Part shown: in pieces, positions 31,551-39,912 of the stretch
How the letters are laid out: the number at the start of each line of letters is the position of its first letter
Numbering within the stretch: position 1 is the first letter of the stretch
NCBI RefSeq assembly: GCF_039555335.1
Contig: NC_092642.1
Span: 24,588,262-24,652,261, forward strand
Length of the DNA stretch: 64,000 bases
Origin: Amphiura filiformis
Taxonomy: Eukaryota; Echinodermata; Ophiuroidea; Amphilepidida; Amphiuridae
Direction: 5' to 3'
Program-made: the position numbers and the translations under genes
Notes under the pieces: generated by a model
The model's input: only the letters and a program-made list of their open reading frames with translations
Database searches by the model: none
What the model was told of the DNA's origin: nothing

Positions 31551-32175
31551 TTATTTTTGCCACCAGTACTCAGTCGGTTGTTCGGTAATTAGAATTAGTT
31601 TGGAATGTTTTTGTTTAGCTAGCTTTTTTTTGATCTCTTTCTTCTCTTCTAGAGTTGGGATTATATCGTTCTCCCTTAGAGTCTCGTCGAAACTATCTTG
31701 ATCTTTTGTGTAAAACAGGGCTGTCCATTTTGTCTGCTCTCTGAGATCGGTAACGATGGAGTTATATTTTTGTGTAAGCACCCAAACGGAGCAATTATCG
31801 TGTCTTCCCGAGAATGCTAGCTGAGAAAGCATCTGTTTTCTTTTTGGTTAATGATCTGTCAGAGCTGCAGTCGTCGATAATGAAAAGTGTGTGTCCGTCT
31901 TGTATTCCATAAGTTTTGTAGCCAAATTTCAAACAATCGTTCAACCAATCGTCGGACTTTGGACACCAGTTAGGATCCATTGGAATGACATCAACGTCCT
32001 TAAAAAACCAGGATCTGTTTAAGTACGCTTTGTTGCGCGTCCAGGTAGGGCAAACGATTATGATGTATTCAAAGAAATTCTTGTATTCCCTCTCGAGTAA
32101 ATCCAGAACAAATTCAGTCTTGCCACAGCCGGTGGCTCCGCAGATTATAGCCGAGTGCGCGTGTTTTGGAAACAT
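31551..32175 (-). pseudogene. FtsK/HerA-type packaging ATPase, frame-broken
   Basis: Motor thought to load the genome into capsids. The first frame has Walker A (GATGCGKT, about residues 13-20) and Walker B (TLFIIDDC, about 97-104). The second has LAFSGRHDNCSVWVLTQKYNSI, the sensor-like motif of this family, then REQTKWTALFY. The break is in an A-run at about 31830-31840. The start follows AATAAAAG, and the gene lies 8 bases downstream of the capsid gene on the same strand. Confidence 0.9.
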
Positions 32176-32183
32176 CTTTTATT

Positions 32184-33487
32184 CTAGTAGTTCACGCTCT
32201 GCAATTTTCCGGCTTCGATATTCACCCGTGCATCCTGTATGTAGTACACGTAAGCGTTCAACGCTCCTGCCGTCTCGGCTTCTTTTTCGATCTCGATCTG
32301 AATACTCTGACTAGCTCCTTCAATTTTCCTACCAGATCCATGCAACGTGTCATCATCCGTGGTTCTCATGTCCAACCAGAGACCATACTTGGTCGTGAGA
32401 TAATCTCGCCTCCTCACATCAGCCAATCCCGCTTCCTTGATTACGTGTGGAACGGTTCTGAATTTTCCATCCGCGAAGTGCTTTTGAATTTCTTTGAAGT
32501 GATGGTGAGACAGCATCCCAGAGGAGTACAGCTGATTTGGAACACCGTCGAGCGTTGTTGAAACTTTTTTGATCTTTGGGTTGTAGAACTTTTCGGTATC
32601 TCGAGCGTAATTGGCTCCTCCACCATCCGCAGCTGGGTCTACGAAGAGAATCAGAATACCTTTTATGGACTTTGCTCGCGGTGCTAGAGCGATATTCCAG
32701 ACGGTGTCTGACTTGTTAAGCGACTCTTTGCTGTGTCTGATGACTCTGTCGTACATGACAACGCTTTTTCCATTCACCTTGTTCCTGATATCCATCGCTA
32801 GCTCAGGATCATTGACTACATCAAACTCAAGGGTAATATCTGAGATGGAATAGCTGGCTGCTGTATCCGTGGACACCACGACTTTTCCGTAATTGTTGAA
32901 CGTCAGCTCGTAACTCAGCCTGTCCTTCATCTCGTACTGGAAATATGGATTATGAGAATTCAGCATCTCAAAGTCCAGAGGGATGCAAAACATGTTGTCG
33001 CCGAAGGACTTTCCTTCGGCGACATCCTTGGCATCTGTACCTTTGTCACCAGCGTCGATTCTTATTTTTCGACCTGCCGCAGACTGGATGCCCTGATCAG
33101 CGGCGTTCTCTCTTTCCTCGCTCGTCTTCCAGAGATCTTGGTAGCATAGGAATATATCAGCATCGTTCAGAGTGAAGATGCTCTGTCCTTCCAATTTAAC
33201 CTCAATTTTGACACTATCGCTCTTCCGAGATTATTTACGATAGTCCTGTTAAGATCTTGATTTCCACCAGAGGCGGAATTTAGAGCAATCTTGAACCAAA
33301 GAAAACTCGTTCCAGGGTATATTACGTCATCTTTTCCAAGACCAGGAAATCTCACCGTGAGAATTCCGGTTTGGTCGATGGTACTCGGAACGTGCGTATT
33401 CCGAATGCTACGTCTATCACCTTTAACTCCTCGCGCTTTGCGAAGTTGTCGGTATGGGTCCAATTTATTTCCGTATTCAGTAGCCAT
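32184..33487 (-). pseudogene. Jelly-roll-type capsid protein candidate (about 435 codons), one frame break
   Basis: N-terminal frame starts MATEYGNKLDPYRQLRKARG and has ILTVRFPGLG. The C-terminal frame (336 aa) runs from the QSIFTLND segment to LHGSGRKIEGASQSIQIEI and a VYYIQDARVNI end. Beta-rich, and adjacent to the ATPase as in related viruses. It resembles the protein family often annotated F54H12.2-like in Polintons. I take it as a major-type capsid protein, but the exact capsid class is not certain from sequence reading. The break is in an A-run near 33208. The start follows AATAAAAG. Confidence 0.72.
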
Positions 33488-33519
33488 CTTTTATTTATAC
33501 GTAAAATAAAAACCAAAAG
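33488..33519. promoter_or_regulatory. Palindromic divergent start region
   Basis: Only 32 bases separate two divergent ATGs. GCCATCTTTTATTTA on the left mirrors ACCAAAAGATGGC on the right. Both genes begin ATGGC and both carry the A-rich motif, so this looks like one bidirectional promoter. Confidence 0.65.
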
Positions 33520-35118
33520 ATGGCAGATTTTAATCCTCGAGAAGACATTCAGATGGATGACTTCGATGAATTCGAAGATACGATCGGAGATACCACGGGA
33601 GCAGTTGGTGGTACACCGGCTGAGACTGATTTTGGTGATGAGCAAATACAAACGGAGGGTCAGAGACGACGAGGAAGCGTCGAGTGGGAAAATCCCGATG
33701 TGAGTTTCGTTTCCGATAAGAGTCGAAATTCCATCGAAGATCTCAACGAACGACTCGATCTATTAAAAACGCGCGACAGCAGTCCTTCCCTGAGGAGAAC
33801 CATCAAAACATTGAATCGACAAAAAGCGGAACTGGCTAGGGATGAGTTTCGGGATTACGTGAAACGCTTAGGATACACGCAACAAGGAACGATCTTTGCT
33901 ACTGAAGCGGTTTTTGCGGTAGATGAAACCGGAAGAATCAAGGTCACTTACAGAAAGATCACGGTTTGGTTAACCAAACTAAAATCGAGCGAATTTTACT
34001 CCTTAGAATCGATAGCTAAACAAGTCAAAGGCGACGATCCAGGATGTACCAAATTTGTCAAAGTAGGTCTCGGAATCAAGGATTTCAAACGAGGATCAAC
34101 GCCGCAAGTGCAGGAAAGTGCCGAAAAAGCGTCAACTAGCGCGAGAGACGTATCACCCCTAACCACTACACCCGCTGGTAGACCAAACAACACTAAAAGA
34201 GTTTTGGAGGGTCTTCAAAAAACAAACCAAGACATGGAAGGTTTAGCCAATGAATTGTCAAATAATCCTCACGCAGAAATCCGAAATTTTTGAACCGGAC
34301 GAGGACAACTCAAGAAGCTGTCTGATGTCTATGAGCACCTTGTCCGAAGAAGGAATGAAAAGGAAACTGAACTGAAAGAATTAAAGTCTAAAGGACGCGG
34401 TTCGGTCAGTTTTACTAACCCAACTTACGAAGGTGATGAAGGAGAGCGTCTGCTACCTGTCAGCGAAGAAGATGCTGAAAGAGCTAGGGAGCTTGAAAGC
34501 GATATCAAAGAGTTTGACAACGCCATCGCGGATCAAGATGCCAAGGTCAGAAATTCGCTTCAGCGTCTGCGAAGATCGATCGAAAGTTTCATAGACAGCG
34601 ATGCTACCACGGGAAGTCGGATTCGAGAACTCTTTAGACGAGAGGGTGTTACCATAGTTTCGCTGCTCACAGCCATCGGAATGACGATAGCAACCGTCGT
34701 CGAGGGTATTCTGTTAGCCACCAAATCCGCAGTCTCAGCGATCACACCGAAGCCTCCAGAACCAAAACCAGGTCCTCCTAAACCAGACCCAGGTCCATCA
34801 CCAGGACCCGCACCAAAGCCTAAAACTTGGACCGATTGGATTAAGGATCAGCTCAAGAAAATAGCCAATCTCCTTTTGAAACTTGGAGACAAAGCTTTGA
34901 TCGCACTTCCAGGGATCATCGGGGCTGTTGTGAATTTCTGTCTCAAAGCTGCGGGGTCTGTTGCTGGATTTCTAGCTGATCACATATGGACATTAGCTTT
35001 AGGTGTTGGAATTTTGTTGTACACTACAGTTATGGAATTTGTCAAAGAAGTAAAAAAAATCTTCTCACTAGAATTTAGTGAGAAGACTTTTTTGTGTGTA
35101 TCCAACTTTTTTTTTTAA
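33520..35118 (+). pseudogene. Large Polinton membrane-linked protein, one in-frame TGA
   Basis: A single frame runs from MADFNPREDIQMDD to 35118 with one internal TGA (34291-34293). The N-terminal half has a coiled-coil part (SIEDLNERLDLLKTR) and a conserved-looking KRLGYTQQGTIF block. The second half has a long charged helix, RELFRREGVTIVSLLTAIG, a Pro-rich linker (about residues 410-430) and hydrophobic C-terminal helices (ALIALPGIIGAVVNF, LALGVGILLYTTVM). I recognise this as a regular Polinton gene of unknown role, likely a virion or membrane protein. The last codons read through hairpin H4. Confidence 0.7.
35052..35093. terminator. Hairpin at a convergent gene junction (H4)
   Basis: CTTCTCACTA (35061-35070) pairs with TAGTGAGAAG (35076-35085), extended by A/T runs with one mismatch. 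The minus-strand gene stops inside the loop side (35068) and the plus-strand gene reads through to 35118, so both 3' ends overlap the hairpin. Confidence 0.75.
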
Positions 35119-36387
35119 AAACCAGAAAAATAAGAAAATTGCAGCGGCTGCCAAAAATAAAGAAAGCTTTTTCTCATCATGCATTAGAGGCTCTTCAGTC
35201 AAGGGTGGACTTTCAACCTCCTCTAAAAACAACGGTCTTTTCTCAGGAGCACTGTCTCCAACATTCGGTCGAGAGTCGGTGTTTACGTCTGAGTTTAGCC
35301 CTATCTGCATGTCATCCGTAGCGATTTGGATGAAATTGTTGTATCCGTTCACGGATCCCACGAGGATTTCCATGTTGCTCGGGAGCAAGTAAAGTCCGTG
35401 ACCCACGACAAAATCCAGTTTGCTTTGAGCGTACTGAAGAGTTCTCTGGTATCTGTCGATCGAGTCCGGAAGATCCACGACCGAGTTGATCGCATCCTCG
35501 ACGTTTGCTAGAAATTGTTTCTGAGCGTCGAACGCCTTGCCGGAACGCAGGATGCCAGATCTGGCTTGAGCTTGGGATCCGAGAATTGCCCACGTGTAAG
35601 TCCTGATGGAGTCGTTGATTCTCGAAACTCCCGCGCGTGTGAAACCCTCGTTCCAAGTGTCTGCCACAAAACTGCCGATAGCAGCCATGGCATCTCCTTT
35701 CCGAATGGATCTGTCGGTTATATCCGGATCGTGATCAAACAGCTGTTCAATGTATAGAATCTTGTCAGTCTGATTGTCCACGCCTCCGAAGCTGTCCGCG
35801 TCAAAGTGAACTTTCCAGTCCATCGACTGATTGTAGTTTCCTCCGTTGGTAAGCTTCGACCATTTTTTGGTGGTCACGAATTTCCAGTCGTAAAATTGTT
35901 TGTTGAAGAAGTAACTGCCCATTCCGTTGGAAAGATCGAACTTTTGTCTCCAATTAGCTCTCGCGGACACTCCGAATTCGTTGCAAATTCTTTCGTAAGC
36001 GTGGGTGTCGATCCCGTTGTTCAGAGGATTGAAGGATTCCTCCGAGGGTAGTGGACAGGACATTTCCGACAGGATTCTTCTGATCTGATAATATGCGTGA
36101 AATCTGAACACGGATCGAATCATCGGATCTTTGTGACTGAGAAGTTCTTTGGACACCCCGCATCCTGACGTGGCGCACCAGACCGCGAAGTTCAGCTGGT
36201 TTTGCCAGAATTGAATCTGGTTGGAGAGCCAGTCATCGTACACCTCTTTTTCCGTGACTCTCGGAAGTTTGTACTTTTGCCACAAACTGGGAAATCTTAC
36301 GTAAAATGTTCCTTTTTTGCTGACTTGAATTTCTTGATTCACGAGACTGAAACCGTGCGTCGGTTCGAATACTCCTCCGGTTCTCAT
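35068..36387 (-). CDS. Conserved Polinton protein with C-terminal TM, 439 aa
   Basis: Start taken at ATG 36387 (MRTGGVFEPTHGF), which follows CAATAAA, rather than the upstream ATG at 36438. Conserved-looking blocks: NFAVWCATSGCGVSKELL, YERICNEFGVSARANWRQKF, SRINDSIRTYTWAILGSQAQARS, FDAQKQFLANVEDAI and FVVGHGLYLLPSNMEI. The body is mostly helical. A membrane helix (LFLAAAAIFLFFWFL) sits near the C-terminus before KKK. The family is familiar from Polintons; its function is not established to my knowledge. One of the few large genes here with no frame break. Confidence 0.78.
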   Translation of the reverse strand: MRTGGVFEPTHGFSLVNQEIQVSKKGTFYVRFPSLWQKYKLPRVTEKEVYDDWLSNQIQFWQNQLNFAVWCATSGCGVSKELLSHKDPMIRSVFRFHAYYQIRRILSEMSCPLPSEESFNPLNNGIDTHAYERICNEFGVSARANWRQKFDLSNGMGSYFFNKQFYDWKFVTTKKWSKLTNGGNYNQSMDWKVHFDADSFGGVDNQTDKILYIEQLFDHDPDITDRSIRKGDAMAAIGSFVADTWNEGFTRAGVSRINDSIRTYTWAILGSQAQARSGILRSGKAFDAQKQFLANVEDAINSVVDLPDSIDRYQRTLQYAQSKLDFVVGHGLYLLPSNMEILVGSVNGYNNFIQIATDDMQIGLNSDVNTDSRPNVGDSAPEKRPLFLEEVESPPLTEEPLMHDEKKLSLFLAAAAIFLFFWFLKKKVGYTQKSLLTKF

Positions 36388-36409
36388 TTTATTGAAAGAT
36401 AAAAGAAAA
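36388..36409. promoter_or_regulatory. 22-base divergent start region
   Basis: Left ATG preceded by CAATAAA, right ATG by AGATAAAAGAAAA. Two genes start back-to-back with an A-rich motif on each side and no room for anything else. Confidence 0.6.
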
Positions 36410-37105
36410 ATGTTTGTTACAATTACCGGCACCGGCAAAGCAAAACCTTATCGCCCGTTGCAAAGTATAGACAATAACGGCAAAAACTTAAAAATTGGAA
36501 TCAAAAGGATCTCGGGTCGAGTAGGTTGGTTCAACGTCGAAGAAGAACTCGAATGGAGGTACACTCAAGGAGGGCAGGGACCTGAAGAAGCGGTGAAAAT
36601 AAGCCCGGGGCTGTATAATTTTGACCAGCTCGTAAAAGAATTCACGAGTCAAATCGACGGTTTCGAATTCGAAGTCGACGACCGCGATGGAAAACTCAAC
36701 ATGAGAATTCACGAGCAGTATCAGATTTGGTTTCCGGACCGCGTTCGAGAAATGTTCGGATTGGACGACGAAGGGTGGCTAGCGGATGGTGAATACACGG
36801 GAGATCGGGCGATAGAATTTTTACCTCGAAGAATTCTCGTGTACCTGAATCAGCTGTCAACCACGGACAATCTCGTAGACAACGACGACGTTCTGCAGGG
36901 AGGTCGAGTTCTTGGGTCCTTCGATCTCACAAACGCCGCGTTCGGGGAATACTTCGTTTCGACCTACGAAAAGCCGAGTTTCAAAAAACTGCAAAACGGA
37001 ACCATCCACGAGCTCGACTTCGACTTCAAAGTAGAATGGAAAAATTCTTCGAGAAAGCTCGATAATCACGATCAACCGCTGGATTTGGAATTTGAAATCC
37101 GATAA
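36410..37105 (+). CDS. Minor capsid/penton-like protein candidate, 231 aa
   Basis: Intact. Starts MFVTITGTGKAKPYRPLQ at 36410 after the A-rich motif; an earlier in-frame ATG (36392) lies inside the divergent promoter and is less likely. Motifs: ISPGLYNFDQLVKEFT, MFGLDDEGWL, YTGDRAIEFLPRRILVYLNQL, and a C-terminal LDNHDQPLDLEFEIR end. Beta-rich, single-jelly-roll-like pattern, a size fitting a penton-type capsid protein. The role is inferred from family memory and context. Confidence 0.62.
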   Translation: MFVTITGTGKAKPYRPLQSIDNNGKNLKIGIKRISGRVGWFNVEEELEWRYTQGGQGPEEAVKISPGLYNFDQLVKEFTSQIDGFEFEVDDRDGKLNMRIHEQYQIWFPDRVREMFGLDDEGWLADGEYTGDRAIEFLPRRILVYLNQLSTTDNLVDNDDVLQGGRVLGSFDLTNAAFGEYFVSTYEKPSFKKLQNGTIHELDFDFKVEWKNSSRKLDNHDQPLDLEFEIR

Positions 37106-37118
37106 AATAAAAGAAAGA

Positions 37119-38182
37119 ATGTCTATCCGGGGACCAACGATCAAAAAAATCAACGTCAATAGCTGGCGAAGATGTAGATCTTTCCGCGTACGTCAAAAAA
37201 ACTGGAGCGCGAATGACCGGAAGGATTAACATGGGAGGAAAAAAATAACTGGGTTGATGAATCCAACCGACCCTCAAGATGCAGCTACTATGGGTTCCGT
37301 GACCAGCCTAACCTCATGGTTAAACGACAGAAAAGTTTCGAAGGATGGCGACTCGATGACCGGCGAACTCGCTATGAGCGGCAATAGAGTCACGGGTCTC
37401 GAACTCCCACGGACAACGAGGACGCTGTGACGAAAGAGTACGTAGACCGGCAAATTGGACACGAGCACGATACCAGCTTGCATGTTTTGGGGAGATTCAT
37501 GGTATGGATGAACGAAGACGGAACGCACTATGTTTCCATCCGAGCCAAAAAACATCGACTTGGAGAGAGACAAGTTGATCGAAATTAAAAACGGAATGAA
37601 CAACACTTTCAACGCTAGGCCTATGCAAATTGGCATCACTGCTGGGTTTACGAATTTGCCGAATCCCGGAAAAGATTTGACCCTCATGCGACTCACTAGA
37701 CCTTTAGAAATTTTCTTCAACAACCCACATTTTATTGTTCAGCCTTGGAACCTCTCTTTTTCTTTAAAATCGGGAGTGAACCCGCCGAACGCCCCAGCGA
37801 ACGCTTGTTCTTTGACGTTTCAGTCTAATCCGAATTTCTTCATGTACCTAAATATTACTTGGACCGACGACTCGATATCGTTCAAAGTGCTAAATAACGC
37901 GCGGCAAACCCTCTTTTCCGCATCCGTTCAAACGGACACTACGATTATGCATCATGTCTCGATCGAGTACGTTGAAAATAAGCTTTGCTTTTGGATCAAC
38001 GGGTTTCAGCAAATGTCTACAAAACTCAAGCCCTGGTAAGTCTCCTTGGAATCAACATGAATTTTGAGCAACTGGGAATACTTAGCTTCTACGAAAAAAA
38101 TTTAACCAAGCAAGAAATCATACAGCATTTCGTTGAAAACCACGTTTTAAACTTTACGGAGCACGAAGTTCTAATTGACTAA
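37119..38182 (+). pseudogene. Phage-tail-like fibre protein, several frame breaks
   Basis: Probable receptor-contact fibre of the virion. Short pieces in different frames carry a repeat typical of phage tail fibres (MTGxIxMxGxxITGL, at about 37213 and 37358). Then comes a C-terminal region (37530-38182, itself in two frames) with a lectin-like beta pattern (YLNITWTDDSISF, FWINGF). At least three frame changes occur (about 37150, 37400-37530 and 38035). The start ATG follows AAAATAAAAG, 13 bases after the previous stop. Confidence 0.65.
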
Positions 38183-38194
38183 TTAAATAAAAGG

Positions 38195-38833
38195 ATGAAA
38201 AAACCTACAGCACCGCAAATATACCCTGATCTTCCACAGGGAGAGGATCAGGGAGTTCAATTTCGACTAAGTAAGATATCCGAAATCCGCGACTCCCTCG
38301 AAAAGGAAGTTGACCAAAGAGATCAACTAAGGAGAAAATACAAAACAGTTTGGAATGTGTTTTACAACACGGCTCAAGTAGCAGGACTCGTCGCAGTTGG
38401 AAGCGGAACGGGAGCTGTCGGAACTCTAGCCACGGGTGTTGGAGCTTTCGTAAGTATTCCTCTCGGAGGAATAGCAATTTTTGGAGGTGTTCTTAGTGGA
38501 GCATGCGTGGCTCTCGGAAAAGCAACGATGAAGAAGGTCGAAAAGCACGAAAGTGTCAAAAGAACCGCAGAGTCCAGTTTGAACACGGTGAATGATCTGG
38601 TGTCTAGAGCTCTTGAAGATGGGGTTGTGAGCAATGAGGATTTCCATCACATTCTGCGGGAAATGGAAAACTACCGAGGTCACAAGGCTGGAATCAAGCA
38701 CAGAACCAGAGCGGATTTAATTGAACTTACGGCTGATAGAGAACGTGAAATTCGTACAGAGGCGGAACAGGCTGGATTGGAAAGAGGAAAAAAAGAAGCT
38801 TTGGAGAGTCTCCGAAGTACATTGAATCCGTAG
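38195..38833 (+). CDS. 212-aa protein with Gly-rich hydrophobic core
   Basis: Intact, starts MKKPTAPQIYPDLP after TTAAATAAAAGG. A coiled-coil segment is followed by a long Gly/Ala-rich hydrophobic stretch (about residues 60-108: AGLVAVGSGTGAVGTLATGV and IPLGGIAIFGGVLSGACVAL). Then RTAESSLNTVNDLVSRAL and GVVSNEDFHHILREMENY follow. I have the impression of related proteins in Polintons and in many invertebrate genomes. Likely a membrane-interacting or pore-type protein; this is inference. Confidence 0.62.
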   Translation: MKKPTAPQIYPDLPQGEDQGVQFRLSKISEIRDSLEKEVDQRDQLRRKYKTVWNVFYNTAQVAGLVAVGSGTGAVGTLATGVGAFVSIPLGGIAIFGGVLSGACVALGKATMKKVEKHESVKRTAESSLNTVNDLVSRALEDGVVSNEDFHHILREMENYRGHKAGIKHRTRADLIELTADREREIRTEAEQAGLERGKKEALESLRSTLNP

Positions 38834-38884
38834 AAAATAAAAAATAAAAAATCAAACTTGTTTTGTATAAATAAAAAAAAAGAA

Positions 38885-39240
38885 ATGGGCGATATTTCAC
38901 ATTTAACGGATAAGAACATGATTAAGATCCTAAGAGCGTACGGAGAGTATGGAGAAGAAACGTGGGATGATAAAGGAAAACCATGCGGTGCTTGGAGATG
39001 GTACTACGACGAAGAAAAAAAACAAAAATAAAGGCTGAGTTGACGTTTGTTGACAATAATCCTCGGAGATAACAGTTTTGCACGAAGACGGAATAGTAAA
39101 ATACAGTGAAAAATACTTTCGCCGAAAATGGTGGGACTCTTGTACTGTGTGTGACCCCTTGATTTTTGTATTAACTGCATTTATAGCAGGGTACGGTGCT
39201 ACATCCATTGCTACATCCTTTATGAAATGGAAGTGGTAAA
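38885..39240 (+). pseudogene. MORN-like membrane protein, copy 1 (frame-broken)
   Basis: Paralogue of the 39360 gene: LTDKNMIKILRAYGEYGEETW and GKPCGAWRWYYDEEKK match it closely. The frame ends at 39031 just after an A8 run. Homology continues in other frames to a C-terminal membrane segment and a stop at about 39240, followed by hairpin H5. The start follows TATAAATAAAA. Confidence 0.7.
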
Positions 39241-39250
39241 CTACGACAAA

Positions 39251-39289
39251 AAAAAACCTCTTGTGATTATTAATCACAAGAGGTTTTTT
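39251..39289. terminator. Hairpin after MORN-like copy 1 (H5)
   Basis: AAAAAACCTCTTGTGAT pairs with ATCACAAGAGGTTTTTT around TATTA, starting about 11 bases past the stop. The same hairpin recurs after copy 2, so it was duplicated with the gene. Confidence 0.8.
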
Positions 39290-39359
39290 ATTTTTTGTAC
39301 TCATTCTGCCTAAGATAGAATTTAAGTTCGTTTTGTACAAATAACCACGTTTAAATAAA

Positions 39360-39707
39360 ATGGATCTTCCAAATCTAACGGATGACAACTGGGTTGAGAA
39401 CCTGAAAGCGTACGGAGAGTATCGAAAAGAAATGTGGGATGATGAAGAAAAACCATGCGGCGTTTGGGGATGGTACTATGACGAGAAAAAAAAAAAAATG
39501 AAGGCTGAGATGGTGTTTGATGACAATTATCCCACGTATATGACGTGTTGGTACAAAAACGGATTAGTAAAAGCTGAAGGTAGATACAAAGACGGCGCAC
39601 CTAAAGAACCTTGGGAATTTTGTGCTGGACGGGATCCTTTAGTTACTGGATACGTCGCATTTGTAGTAACCTACTTGATTACAACCATTTTAAACTGGGT
39701 GTGGTAA
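39360..39707 (+). CDS. MORN-like (MORN_2/YwqK-type) membrane protein, copy 2, 115 aa
   Basis: Intact. Repeating pattern CGVWGWYYDEKKKKMKAEMVF .. WYKNGLVKAEGRYKDGAPKEPW, i.e. GxWxxYYxxGxxxAExxY units typical of MORN_2 repeats. A C-terminal membrane helix follows (VTGYVAFVVTYLITTIL). MORN-type repeats often mediate membrane or protein contacts; the role in this element is unknown. The start follows TTTAAATAAA. Hairpin H6 begins 9 bases after the stop. Confidence 0.68.
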   Translation: MDLPNLTDDNWVENLKAYGEYRKEMWDDEEKPCGVWGWYYDEKKKKMKAEMVFDDNYPTYMTCWYKNGLVKAEGRYKDGAPKEPWEFCAGRDPLVTGYVAFVVTYLITTILNWVW

Positions 39708-39715
39708 ACTACAAC

Positions 39716-39754
39716 AAAAAACCTCTTGTGATTATTAATCACAAGAGGTTTTTT
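39716..39754. terminator. Hairpin after MORN-like copy 2 (H6)
   Basis: Same stem as H5 (AAAAACCTCTTGTGAT / ATCACAAGAGGTTTTT). It lies between this gene and the convergent 41-aa minus-strand gene (stop 39770). Confidence 0.8.
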
Positions 39755-39769
39755 TTTAATTTTTTGTAC

Positions 39770-39895
39770 TCATTCCGTCTTTTTAGCATCGTTGTAGGCT
39801 TTCAAAATTTCTGTCATACGTCTGGCTTCCATCCTAATTCTTCTCTCGGGAGAATCCAAAAGAGCGCTCGTGAGAATCCAAAATGCTACGATCAT
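39770..39895 (-). CDS. 41-aa micro-protein
   Basis: Minus-strand frame starting MIVAFWILTSALLDSPERR and ending KAYNDAKKTE, with stop TGA at 39770-39772. The N-terminus is a short hydrophobic helix and the rest is charged. Its ATG is preceded by AAAATAAAG, the element's start motif, and is back-to-back with the 39913 gene. Supported by motif and compact layout only. Confidence 0.5.
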   Translation of the reverse strand: MIVAFWILTSALLDSPERRIRMEARRMTEILKAYNDAKKTE

Positions 39896-39912
39896 CTTTA
39901 TTTTAATAAAAG
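39896..39912. promoter_or_regulatory. 17-base palindromic divergent start region
   Basis: CATCTTTATTTTAATAAAAGATG spans both start codons and is nearly its own reverse complement. This is the tightest example of the paired AATAAAA start motif. Confidence 0.65.

Noticed and set aside
31239..31588. Plus-strand frames opposite the 30989-31530 gene
   Set aside because: Shadow frames of a recognised minus-strand Polinton gene; no start motif at their ATGs.
27190..39754. Hairpins as proof of bacterial contamination (rho-independent terminators)
   Set aside because: The hairpin-bearing segment is continuous with animal exons on both sides and encodes eukaryotic Polinton genes; the stems are A/T-flanked on both sides and serve convergent genes.
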